Source of the DNA: Metopolophium dirhodum
Taxonomy: Eukaryota; Arthropoda; Insecta; Hemiptera; Aphididae
Assembly: GCF_019925205.1 (NCBI RefSeq)
Contig: NC_083566.1
Coordinates: 6,138,001-6,202,000 of the forward strand
Length of the DNA: 64,000 nt
Reading direction: 5' to 3'
In this document: positions 14,132 through 26,945 of the stretch, piece after piece
Numbering within the stretch: the stretch's first letter is position 1
Layout of the letters: each line of letters opens with the position of its first letter
Made by a program: the position numbers and the translations under genes
Notes under the pieces: generated by a model
The model's input: the letters and a program-made list of their open reading frames with translations, nothing else
Told to the model about the DNA's origin: nothing
Databases searched by the model: none

Positions 14132-16462
14132 TGTGATTGTATGTTTATTCATTATTTCAAACGATATTATTATAAACATATTATATTAATGGTAGATTAA
14201 ACTCGCGATTGTTCTATTTCCCATACAATCGTGGCTGAACGAACACCTTTGATTGTCTTTTTAAATTTCAGTAAAAATAATAGTCGAACAATCGGCTATT
14301 TATTTCCTGTCGATTTTGTCTGTACGCCTAAACAAAATCAATACATACGTGTCAATATGTCAATGGCCAATGGGTAGTATTAATTATATATATGATAGTA
14401 TTAATTATAGTATTATTCATAGATTAATTATTAGCATTACCTTGACGATATTATTATCCACGTTTAAAACATAATAATATAATAATTTGACCACAATACG
14501 TTTCAGAGTATAAAACATATTATTATATTAGGTTTATGGTTTTATATTATGAGTCTATGTACTAGATGTTTTGTGTTAAGGTATATTACTATAATATCGT
14601 ATGTATACTGCACACTATTTTGTACTACTCGTATATTATGATCATATTTCCGTGTATCATCGTTCGTGTTCTTCGCACAGAACGAGTAAAAATAAATCGT
14701 TATTCGTTTTGTAATATGTATTTTCATGAAATTCTATATATTTTGGCTAAAGAAACCATTTAATAATATTTCGTAACACCTCGTATATTTTGTATTATGT
14801 TCAACGATTTTACTTTTAAAAGTAAAAATACATAAAATCTTATACCTTTCACGAGGTGGAACAGTTGGATAAATGCATTGCATTGTCACGATAAAAATAA
14901 ATCACCCTGTACAATATGTTATTATAACGATCTAACATATTTATTATAATTTATATCTACGGCTTGGATTTTGTAGCAAATTCTACTTTTTAAGGGATTT
15001 GTATATCATATTATACCTACGTGTAATATTATAGGTCGTTTACCGTGTAACCCGATTATTTTTCATAAAATTTCATTGACGACCAACTATTTTGGAACCG
15101 CAGATCAACCCAAATCATGGTGTTATTTTTCCACCGTAGTGGAGTATACCAGACGCCATCATTTTCCGTTTGCAGCGGACCGTTTCAGTTGTAAGCGCCG
15201 ATCAATATTCGTATCTCGTACCATATTATATGGACCGAAAGGACCGAATTTTCCATCAATTCTGTTGGCCGCTGCTGCAGTAGTTAGTGTATAAATATTA
15301 TATATATGTATATGTGTTTTGCCACACCACTGCACAGCGTGTGTACATATTATTATATTATGCCGTTTCAAAACGGTCTGCAGTATGCACGCGCGAAGAG
15401 GATTTGTGGATTTGTGTGCTTATAATTTCAATTCCTCCATGCATATACCTAATTTATTTATATTGAGTGTAATAATAATCGAGTATGATGCTATTGTCTA
15501 CAACGGTCGGTCGGTCGTCTTTGTCGGTATTGTAAAAATAATTTTGAACGTACCTCCATATGATATTATTAAATATTTTAAATATATGTGTGAAAAGCGC
15601 GTCTTCTATGTGATTTCCGCTTTTCCCTTTCGTGCAAACATATGGCTTTCACCTCACCCGGCGGTATCAGAGTCGATACATATCATTCGAAAACTTTTTG
15701 TATAGACACGCCAACGGGACTGTTGCTTTACAGTAGGTATATAATAATATTACCTATATATAGGTACATATTATATGGTATATAAGTGCAGACACCAGGA
15801 TAGGTATAGGTAACGTAGTATATATGTATTTTTCAGTGGGCAGCGGAAGAAAAAGACTCAAATCCAATATTATTTCAACAAAAGTATTTTTCTTTCCTTT
15901 CCTGTATCCCCTTATTATAGACGTTAATCTGTTTCGATCGGAGCGTTTGCCTTTTGTCGTACGAGTACAATTTTTCCCCACATGATGTGTAATTTTCTAT
16001 GTACCTATATTATGTCTGTAGAAAATAATATCGTCCGACAATGGATTTCTCTAAACAAACCTTTGGTAACAAACATGTAATATGTATACGTACGTTGCAG
16101 CTGGAACCGCATTCATATTACATACAAAACGTTTTAGCAACCGTATATTATATACGGTTTGAGTGCGTGAAATATATTATAGATATATATGAGTAAAATG
16201 ATTTGTCGTTACGTGTAGACCGGGAAGGAGCCGTGGCCAGCTCGTCCAAAGTACCTACTATATAACAATAGTATAAAGTATTAGTAGGTAACTAGCATAA
16301 TAGTACACTTATAATACTCTGTTCGCAGAGGAATTCCGAGGTCGACAAAAACGTTTGGCTATATAGTTGGAGATACGATTGACATTTATTCACTGTATAA
16401 TACAAAATATTGTGCATGGTAATAAATAATAATATGTAAAATATTTTATAATAAGCACTTAC
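14132..16462. other. Intergenic DNA without a supported gene
   Basis: AT-rich sequence with moderately CpG-richer stretches near 15.1-15.7 kb. The longest plus-strand frame (128 codons, 15319-15705) has no recognisable motif, no plausible exon borders, and a composition expected by chance. Confidence 0.5.
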
Positions 16463-16619
16463 GTACTGCAGTATCTACGTTCTGCAGTGCCTGGGTCACA
16501 AGATTGGCCGTTTTTGTTTTGGAGTCAAAGACCTGCATACAACTTGATAACGTTACTGAAGGTTCACATGAAGGTGAATTCTGATTGACTTTGCTCAATA
16601 AATTGCTACCCTCACTCAT
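16463..16619 (-). CDS. Candidate first coding exon of an unidentified minus-strand gene
   Basis: Reading the minus strand from an ATG at 16619 gives about 52 residues (starting MSEGSNLLSKVNQN, later VFDSKTKTANLVTQALQNV). The frame stays open to an excellent donor, GTAAGT, at 16462. Amino-acid composition (few Lys/Ile/Tyr runs, amphipathic pattern) looks more protein-like than the surrounding chance frames. An upstream in-frame ATG at 16655 is also possible. I could not find the next exon and do not recognise the family. A very loose resemblance to a small coiled-coil subunit such as BORCS7 is not strong enough to name it. It may equally be a chance frame. Confidence 0.3.
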
Positions 16620-16659
16620 CCGTTTATTATACGTATTATAACATGACGTTTGCATAATA

Positions 16660-19600
16660 TAAATATATAATACTTACCAAAATTCTTATACAATATAGGA
16701 TAAATGTTTCGGTACTATAATTATATTTACACTTATGAGTCATGACATAATTGCTTATTGTTTAACCCAACTCTTCACTCACTGACTATCAATTTGGAAA
16801 AATCGATGTATAATAAGAATCAATTAATTTAAGAGAAATGTTCGGGTAACGTTTGAGGACAAATGGCCTTTTTAGATACCCTATCATATATTTTGGTAGC
16901 ATAGTGTGTACTGTATTCGACTGTCGTCTATGTTTATAGTTTATATCGACCTCTGTGTTCACCAAAATCGTTATAATATGCAAAACTGCCCGAAAAAAAT
17001 GTAGTTTTCGTATTCACTCGGGCTGCTAGACAGGATGGCGCTTAAAAATATATATGTATACAGTTTTTTTATATCGCATATATGTTTTTGACAATGACAA
17101 TTTGCACAATAATAATATAATATCAAAATGCATAGTCTGACGTAAGTAATAGAATACTGTTAAAATTCTAGATTTTTCCGTGCGGGATTCTATCTAGTCT
17201 ACAATAGTTTATATTATTATAGTATACTGCACCATTGTGTATACTGTATACCCATAATAATCATAATTATTATTATAATACAGTCTATGTATGCACCGTG
17301 TTCTTTCGAAAAGTATACGGGCACGTCTGACAAAAAAAAAATAAAATACCGACCTTATGGCTTAATAATAATATTCAAACCAGCTCAACCCTGTATAATA
17401 AACTATATACTATATTATACTGGCAGCAGCAGCAGCAGCTGTCCATCAGATAAGGAAACGCGCGGTGCACGACGTGTTATTTCGGGTATGCGTGTGTGTA
17501 CGAACTATAATATTATACAGGGTGTATCGCCTCGTTTGCAGTGTGTGCACGCGTACTATCTTGATATGCGCCAGCTCCTGCCATGACTCGATGGTAATTC
17601 TCGTGAGATTCCAGCTAGTATAACATACAATTTAATGGAATTTGATACTCACATTTTTCACGACTCCGGAGGTTTTTGAGAACGACAAACATTAATATCG
17701 CAATTGAAACTAAAATACCGTCATTGGCTGTTCGACAGACACGAGGGGGCACCCTGTACGCTTACGGAGGCTGCGCGCGAGTGTATTTAACTGTGTATTG
17801 TTGTGTACGATACTGCAGCGACGACGACGGTTCGACCTAACGCGTTTCGTAAACTCATTTTTATAATTTTATGTATTACGATATGTAATCAAACTGTATA
17901 GAGTCGACTCGACGACAACCAAATAATATAGGCGTATAATCTGCGCAAAAGAGCAGTAGCAGCAGCCGGTCGTCATCCCGAAACCTTCCACAGAGTATAT
18001 ACTGCGTGCTTTGTACTATATATTATAATATGCATATTAGTGGTGCGTTCGTCAGTGTGCATATTATAATATTTATATATATTATATATATAGTTGTGCC
18101 TCCACCACCACCACCCCCATCTACCCGGGGGGGTTGTCGACCTCCACCGCCGCCGATGATGTGTTGTATTTACGCACGCACGCACACCCTTCGCACGTCC
18201 CCGTCGGGTTTATTGCTAGCGACACGCAGCCTTCGTGCCTTATCGCTAGGGACCGCCGCCCTGGCATCACCCTCCAAAACTCTGTGCGCGCGATATTCTC
18301 AGACCCTGAGCGAGAATGGCGCCGCACGATATTGCTGTGAGAGAGTCGCGAAAGATAGAGATAGTTTTTAAACTATAATAATATACTCGCACACACCGCG
18401 CATATACCTGTATAGATCGGTCGTCGTCGTCAGCAGTCCAACTTCTTCATTTCCGCGTAAACGATGACCCGGAAAACTTTTCACCTCGCCCGATGAATGG
18501 TGGTCTTTCTTCGGTTCGCTTTCTCGTTCTTTTCGCCGCCGTATCGGAGATATATCATTACAGAATTCTATTAAACGTCGTTGTCGAGACGACCGGAAAA
18601 ACTAAATTTACAAAAACCGAGAGAAAATCTGTTTCTGCATCTGCACGCTTATTATTATAATCGTTATATAACTTGATTTTTTTAATGTACGGTTATATAG
18701 AGAGACCCGAGACACTACTACCTTTTAATACAGATATAATGTTTTTACTCACCCCCAATGTGTGTCAAGATATCTGTTTTTTCAATACGTATCTGCTACA
18801 TATGTACATCTACGTATTTACATACTCTATATCCGCCGGTTAAGTTCATCGATGAGTATACTATATACGTATATTCACGTATAGCCAAAAAGACATTTTC
18901 TGCCTTCGACTCGTATAGTCGTCGTTATAATTGAATCCTTGGAGCTCTCTCTCTCTCTCTCTCTCTCTCCACCGAAACGTCCTCCGCACCATGACACTAA
19001 TACTGTATGTGCTGTATATACATGCACTCTGCTACTGACTCCCTTATCGACCCGAGACCGCCCCTTTGTGAGTGTATACTCTACATAACCCAAAAAACCC
19101 ACGATCCCCATCCCACTCGTGTTCTCGCCTCACTGCAGCCGCCCTCCCTACATAATCTCATATCCGCATATACATTATATAATAATAATCCTGGCGAGCG
19201 CTTGGACGAAAAATAAAATCCGCCTGCGGGCCACGTTCATTTAGAACTTTTAATAATATAAACGTCCGTTATAATTGCGCTGCATAATTACGGGATAAAG
19301 GGTCGTTCGCATTTACTAAAATCGATTTTGAAATCTTTTTTTTTTTTCCACTCATTTCCGTCATTATCGTTATTATAATCATCGTGACCGCGTTGGATAT
19401 AATATACGGATAGTCATGTGTCCGTAACCATAAACTGTATTATATAGTATATATAGTATACTATATACGTACACGGAATTCAACCTGACTGACGATGCGT
19501 CTATAATATAGCCTTCATAGTGGAAAATAATAAGGCTGTATTTATATAATATATAGGTATATTTCTTTCGGGGTACACTGTGCCTATACATGTTTATACG

Positions 19601-20456
19601 TATAATAATATATTTACGTGACCGTACCTATACTCTCGACGTTGGGATAGAAAGACCCCGATAGAAACCCGACGCATTAAACCGGTTTCAATTTTTTTTT
19701 CCGTCCGTGTGGTTTTCCGTCGAATAGCCCAACAAAGGCGCGTTCAGGAATTTCAAAATACTCATATATTATATGGGTATTATATATTTTTTCTCCACCG
19801 TCGAAATACGACCAGGAAGCTTATTGTCGAAATCATTTTTTTTGATTTAATATAGGAACTGGTTTAACAATTAATATTTAATACGTCCTGGTAAAAAAAT
19901 TAAAAAAAACGCCGCTACCACCCTGTATGGGGGCTTTGTTGTACGCTATTGTTTCACACCCTACATATTAACTCAATGTGCTTATATGATCCTTATTTTT
20001 TGTTTCAGGTAAATATATACATTTCAATTCGTACTACTACTACTTTGCTAAAGGGTTAACTACAGTTTTTGCTAGGTAAGTGTTTGATTGTGTATTATTT
20101 TTTATACGACGAAAATTTAAAAAAAATGACTACATAATATTAGAGGTCCCTTCGGCTGTATATTTTTTGCAGGAGAGCAGAATAAAATTATATTTTACTT
20201 ACTTTCTTCTATATATAAGAACACAAGTCTATCATTAATTGTATTATATATATACTTGGATTTTTAAATACTTATAACTTTTTATTTAGACGATGAAAAG
20301 TTTATTAGGAATTGAGTAGTTTTAAAGACATTTACCTCAACGTGGGTAAATGTACAGTAAACTTTTACAGTTAACTTCAAAAAAAAAACATTCTCTTTAT
20401 TAAAAAAAAAAACCAGCGTTTTAATAATCATCTCGCTGTGGCCAGTCCACTGTACC
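16660..20456. other. Intergenic DNA with CpG-rich patches
   Basis: Between about 17.75 and 18.5 kb the sequence is much richer in CpG, CGACG and CCACC motifs than its flanks, and a second weaker patch spans 18.9-19.2 kb. Such patches accompany the first exons of the gene to the right, so distal promoters or untranslated exons are possible. No coding exon can be supported. Frames of 70-120 codons here are low-complexity and disagree on the two strands. Confidence 0.4.
18945..18969. repeat. (CT)n microsatellite
   Basis: An uninterrupted CT dinucleotide run of about 12 units in a CpG-richer patch. Similar (AG)n runs lie in the gus introns. Confidence 0.9.
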
Positions 20457-20731
20457 CTTAGATCATATACCATGGATGGAGCCACAACGTATTAAACCAA
20501 TACAAAAAAACGTTGCCGATATCAGCGACAAGTCGTCGAATTAAGTGGTCGATATGCGCAAGCGCAACGCAACTTCTCGCATATTTATCCACAGATATCT
20601 ATTGTGCCTATGGATAATTATGCGAGGAGTTGCATCGTGCTTGTGCACATCGATCACCTAATTCGGTGACTCGTCACTATATCGGCAACAAAATCATACG
20701 CTGTAGCTACATCCATAGTTTATGATCTAAG
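20457..20731. mobile_element. Fold-back (long inverted repeat) MITE, about 275 bp
   Basis: The left end reads CTTAGATCATATACCATGGA. The reverse complement of the right end reads CTTAGATCATAAACTATGGA. Pairing continues almost to the centre (about 20594) through blocks such as GTTGCCGATAT, TCGAATTA, CGCAAGCGCAACGC / CACAAGCACGATGC and CTCGCATA, so nearly the whole element is one imperfect hairpin. It has no coding capacity. A second copy of one terminus occurs at 62691-62719. The superfamily is not clear, and target duplications cannot be assigned confidently because the ends are palindromic. Confidence 0.85.
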
Positions 20732-23700
20732 ACTATGACTCTATCCGTAGTTGAGATACGGCAAGGAATGACATTAATTGTTCGGCCCGGCGAGTAATTT
20801 TGTACATCAGAATATAAGATTACTAAGACTGCCGTACGATATTATAATATTATTTAACGGTCGTCCAAGACAATATAATTGTTATAAGGCCCAGTCTATC
20901 ATTATTTTCAACGCGAGTCTTCTTTGGACTTAGACGCGTCGACCGGCGATCGTTTGTTACTCGGAATCGGCCTGGGAACATTAAAATTAATTCGGAGAGA
21001 CTTATCGCGCGAAAAAAAAAACCCCGAAACGAAAACACAACGACCGATTGGCGATTCCCTTGTATAGCAAATATTATACGGAGTACGGACGCGCGATGTA
21101 TAATAATTTGCAGACTGGTCGATTTCTGTTCCCGTGGTGTGTACAACAAAATGTGTACGTCTTGTTTATACAATAATTCATAATTATTACGGAATTTCGA
21201 CGGGACTTCAGCCCCGCGGCCCGTGATAATGATAAATACTTGTATTATACTATATTATATTATAATGTGTAATCTGTAATATGACCGAAACGACGACATG
21301 TGCAGTATTGTAAAAGAAAAAAAATCGCGTCTCGTGTACGACGGGTCTTCGGTCGTTCGGTGGGATCGTTGTTTTCGTATCGTGAGTGCTTGTGTGTTCG
21401 TCGACTACGACGGCGGTGTCGGCGCAGCGGCGGGCGGCGGTGCGTGTTCCGGGCGGCCGATGGAAAACTGGCAACGCTGCGCACAGGATCGACAGTCATG
21501 CGTTGCCTAGGCGGTCGGAATATTGATCCCGTCGGCCCCCAGCGCACGTCGTGCGCTACGTTGCAACGCCTCACGACAAAGAATCCGTCTTCAAAAAAAA
21601 AAAAAAAAACATTTAGGTATATACCCAACGAAATGCACCACCACCGTCATGGCGGCGGGGGTGACTTCTTCACACATAAAAGACGAGAACCCCTCGAACG
21701 ACGACCAAGACGAATATTCTTGCCTGTTGGTTTTATTATTTCTCTTTTCTCAGTTACGTACGAAAGGTCCAAAATCTGTTCGTGATAATTTCCCCCCAGT
21801 TTGCTACGATTTATATGGGTAGGAGCACGACGTGTAATATAATATGGTACCCTGTATTTTAATATAATATTTATATCTATATGTATTTGTGTAAATTGCG
21901 TTTAAGGTGATTTGTGTGCTTTGGTGTTTTTACGTAACAGTTGTGTGTTTCCGTCGGTGCCGGTTATTATTCGCGAATTAATTCATCTTGTGTCCAACCT
22001 CTCGTGAAATTATTCACTATTATTTTTCAAGTTTACGTTGCGTTTGGAAAATTATACATAATGTGTGCTGCACGCGCCACTCCGTTGCAGGAGCCTGCAG
22101 TGTGCATTTCGTCTGTCGCGGTCCCCTCTTCCGTTGCTATAGCAATAATATACATATATAGTACGTCTGTCGGTCAGCCAATATAAAACGTCGCAAACGG
22201 CCGCAAGATAAGCGTTTTACATGTATACGCAAATTGAAATGTATATACGTAGGTATACGCCAAGAATCGGTTTTCGAAAATAATAAATCTATCTATGCGT
22301 ATAGGTATTTCAAAACGACATTATTATAATTTATAATAAGTATATACAACGCGATCAAACACTTAATATACGACTTCACCAGTCACTACAACCAGGAAAT
22401 CAACAATCGACTCATGGTATTGTGTAATTTTTTACGGGTTTTTTTCAAGCGAGATAGAAAGAAAAACTATGACGAAAGGATACGGAATACTTTGATTAAT
22501 ACAGAACTTTGTATCGCATTGCAAACGATATTAATAATAATCAAGTACTATGTATTCATTTGCAATGCCTTCGCCTTCATTGTGTATAGCTGAGTTGTCT
22601 TTATAGTCTTTGCACAACTATAGGACATGTCTCGTGTATGTACTTATATCGTATACGCTGTATAGTTGTACACTATAATAATATGTCTATATGTGCTCTG
22701 TAGAATTTAAAATAAATAAAATATTATAAGTATGCGTCGGATGTAAAAAATATTTCTTTGATAATTAAATTATACGGTTTTTAACGATTATTAGTTAATA
22801 TCATAATAATGATAAGTTAGGTACCTTTAGCTGTAGCTTCAACATAATTGAAGGTATAACAATTATATAATTGTTGAGTAAATATTTTGAGTTATGACCT
22901 ATAAAATGTGGCCCGAACCACATTTTTTCCTATAACCTTACAAAATAGTCATACATAATAATATTGGTATCATATTATTATAACTATTCGTTACTCTACA
23001 TGTCTGTTCGATACAGCGAATATTATAGACCAAGAAAAAACGATCGACTGCGACGAGATAAATGAAAAAATTTGCAAATGGTTGGATAGTAGTTTTTGGA
23101 GAGAAAATGGAGAGAAATTATTATATTAATAATTTAAAAGAAAATCTATCCGAACAGCGTTCATAACAAAAACATTAATTAACTATTCGCACAATTAACT
23201 ATTCGCACAAATAATGTATATGCCTAATAATATTATACAATATACTATACAAGCTAAACTAACAAATTATTATACTTCTACGAATTCTAAAAGGGTAGTG
23301 CACCCTTCCCACCACTACGTCAAATCAATCAATAACTCAGACTGTAATTTCATTAATTGAGGAAACGGTCACGACTTGACAATTTATTATAAAACCTTAC
23401 GTATGTCAAACCCAATTAGACTAAAATGTTTTTTTTCTTTTTATCAATGAATATTTTGATTGTTTAAGCCATGTGCCCATGTGTGTAAGTAATTGTAATA
23501 CTGCAACCTTGAAAACAATCGTGCCGGAAATAAAACTTTGTATTCGAGTATAAAATTTTAAATCTGATTATATATAATATGATTACGTTGTTCATAGTCG
23601 GCAGTGTGAAAATCGTTGAACTTTATTCTTTAGATAACATTGTTTAAGTTTCCGGGTCGGCCGTTGTGGCAACCTGTAGATTAGATAGTATTTTAAAAGA

Positions 23701-26700
23701 AAATAATATAATATTATAACTTATTACTTTTTATATTGATTTCGTTTATAAATGTATTTAATGATGAATTGATGACTGACTGACTGACTGACTGTCCCAC
23801 GAGAATATTATTATACAATGATTTCGTGAGAAATAGAAATACGACACTGAAACAAATATTGTCGATTGAATGAACGATATCGCTAATGAAATATGTACAA
23901 AAGGAGGGGGTGTTTGGGGGTATAGTCTGTCTTTGACATTCGTTTTCGCAACGAATGAATGAGTAACATTATTTTGTATTAAAATATAATAAAACATCTT
24001 TCTTTTTTTTTTTGCAACAAATTATTGATCATTATATCGTATTTTATCGTATTTTTTTTTTGTTTTTTGCTAATAAAACAAAGTCGACTATAATTGTTTT
24101 TCATATACCAAAAGTTTAGAAATGGCTTAATTTTTCATATTACATTCATCAGATCTGCAGGCACCTTCTTCAATATTATAATAATTAGTATTATAATAAA
24201 TTATAATGTGTCATAATAAAATAATACCATTAACCTCTGATCATGCTTATAAGTTACAGTAGTATATATAATTATTATTATATTCAATATTGTGATATTA
24301 CTAATTATTTGTGAATATGCTTAAGATTTTATTTTATTACATATCACAATAACATGTTATCTAAAATGTAAATTCCTTCAAATGTAAGTAATTATAATTT
24401 CTAATACGTATATTCGCATTCCCGTTCCTATCGATTCAGGCCACTTGACACTTAAGACAAAAGAACATCATCCGTTCTAAGCGAATCGCCACACAATAAT
24501 AATATTATTATCATCATCATCGTATGACGGTCGCATGCATTTGAGGCTCTCCCCCCCCACGACAGTCTGCGGCGGCAAAGCTGGTAACGCAGATTTTATG
24601 GTTTTTTCGTATATATTTTTTGGGACGTCGGCCAAAAACGATCGCTCGACCGTCAGTCGCTGTTGTGTCTCTCGGGGGTTTTTGGCACCACGATCCTTAT
24701 AATATATAATAATAATATCAAATCGACGGTCTCCGTTATCATCGCTCGCTCGCTCGCTCCATCACTGCCGCGCGAAGTCGACTGCACCTGCGGCGTGGGT
24801 GGACGATGGGTGGCCTGGAGGGTGGGGCGGGGGAGGGAGATTTTCGAGTAGAAATCGCGAACAAAAACCACGACACCCGCGACCCGCAGCCATTGCCGTG
24901 TCGCGTTTGCAGACGGTGGTGCGGCGGCCAGAAGCAAAAAAAATACCATCAGTGCCAGTTGGCATTTTTCTCGCGCGGCGTGTCCTCCGTCGCGACGCGC
25001 GCGCGCCGGTCGGTCGGTCGTCGCTCTGTGATGACGAAACTACGCGGGCGGCGGTGGCCGGGTGTACGGCCGCGCAGAGGACGACGACGAAATAACGCCA
25101 TTACCTCAGAGACGGGCCCGACCATGTATGGAATTCTTGGCTCGGCGTTTTCGAGGTGGCGGCGACCGTGTCCCTCATTGAATACTACTCGTGGCGTCGG
25201 GATTTCTGAAAACTCGATGTGGAACCCCGCACGTTTTGCCCGAGCCGCTCCCCGTGCACTGCGAAACGAATACGAGTTATTACAGGGAGAAAATCCTGAA
25301 TAGAACGGAAAAAACAACGTATTATATTGCGTTAAATTATATAAAAGATGAGCATAAATGAATAATATACTGAAAACCTCAAAGTTTATATTATCCGACT
25401 CGACTACTCGAGTATTATTAATTGGTGACGGTTTTGTATATAATAATCAACACTTCGTATATTATAATAACGACAGTTCTAGGATCTGGTTCTGATATGC
25501 CAGTTATAAAAAAAATACGTTCCACCTATTTGTGACCGGCTTTTTATTGTTAATTAATATTAATATTATGTAGTTAACAACAATTAATAATTGTATAAGG
25601 GATTTTTAATAATAAATAATTAGTTTTCTTGAACTTTTTTTTTACCGTTTACCATTGGATACAATATAGAATGCATTGAGCACGTAATATTTTTATTATG
25701 AAAACTAAACACGGTGGTCGTGGTCGTTTCGGCGACGGACGAGCGAAAATTTAAAAGAAAACGGTTTTGGCGGCGGGAAACATTAAAAATACGCTCGACG
25801 ACACAACTACAGTCTACTACGGCGACGACGGCGCGCGTGGTACCTAACCTACGCTCGATTTCTATTTCTATTGTTGGCCCGTAAATGATTTTCGTTAATC
25901 GATTCGTAGGTTTTCGCAGATACCTATGTAATGAACAATTATTGTATTATGGCATGTTGTCACTTGTCACAGTACCTATGCAGAAAAATACTGTTTGAAA
26001 TTACAACAGTCTTGTGACGGTGTATTTTTGCTATCATAAATATTGTATCATAGTAAGCCGCCGCCGCCGCCGCATAGTTTGTTCCGCAAAAAACAAACGA
26101 GCTTCCTTTGTGTACCGTGATTCGTGACACACACAAACACAAACACGTGCGTGTGCTAAACGTGAAATATTATTATGACATAATATAATATTCTATTATT
26201 CATTATCCGTTTGGTTGTATATTATTATCAGGTATTATTAAAAATATTAATCGTTGCGTTTGGCAGTAGTCGCGCGTGCGCCCGCGTATACTGTATCAAC
26301 TATTATACTACAATCGTCGGCGGTCACTCCTCCCACCGAGACCTGAATACACCATGTTCACGGTGCCCAACAATATTATAGTGTAATCACCGTAATTTCA
26401 ATCATAATATAATATTATAGAAGACGACAAGTCGAACGGTACGAATTATGTATTAGTAATGCGTATTACTGTATTACTGTAGGCGTATACCGAACTTATG
26501 ATTTACAATGCTCGCTTATATTATAATGTAGTAAGTATCTATGTACTATTATTGTGCCGAACGGGACAATATTGCCGACGTGCTCTAAAATCACACGACG
26601 TCGCGATACAGAGAGAATTATCTCGCGCGTACGACGCAGTTCTCGGCTGTGGGATTCAATAATTATTGTATTATTGTAAATTATTATTTCCCAATCGTCT

Positions 26701-26790
26701 ATTTCTCTCTCTCTCTCTCTCTTTCGTAACAACATTTGACTACGTATTACTTTATGCAACAAAGCTTACTTATTTTGTTATCGTAAGCAC
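20732..26790. other. Intergenic DNA with CpG-rich patches near 21.3-21.8 and 24.5-25.3 kb
   Basis: No supported exon. Two patches are conspicuously GC/CpG-rich against an AT-rich background. The second includes a 165-codon ATG-initiated frame at 24806-25303 (Arg-, Gly- and Pro-rich) overlapped by comparable frames on the other strand, which is what CpG-rich DNA gives by chance. A 16-bp direct duplication (AACTATTCGCACAATT type) lies at about 23180-23213, and an (ACTG)n run at about 23772-23794. Confidence 0.4.
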
Positions 26791-26945
26791 GCCATAGGCG
26801 CAAATAACGTTTGTGATTCGGGGGGAGGGGGGAGGCTAAATCTTACCTTTGATAACATTGAATAAGCTTAAAACAAAATGTAGGAAATGTTGGAGGGGCT
26901 CTGAACATTTTTTAGCCCCTAAAGCCCCCCTTTTGCGCCTATTGC
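26791..26945. mobile_element. Short MITE-like element with terminal inverted repeats
   Basis: GCCATAGGCGCAA at the left end pairs with TTGCGCCTATTGC at the right end, 155 bp apart. The interior carries G-rich and C-rich blocks (GGGGGGAGGGGGGAGG, later AGCCCCTAAAGCCCCCC) typical of decayed insect transposon sequence. Only the short terminal repeat supports this, so a composite of older debris is possible. Confidence 0.45.
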
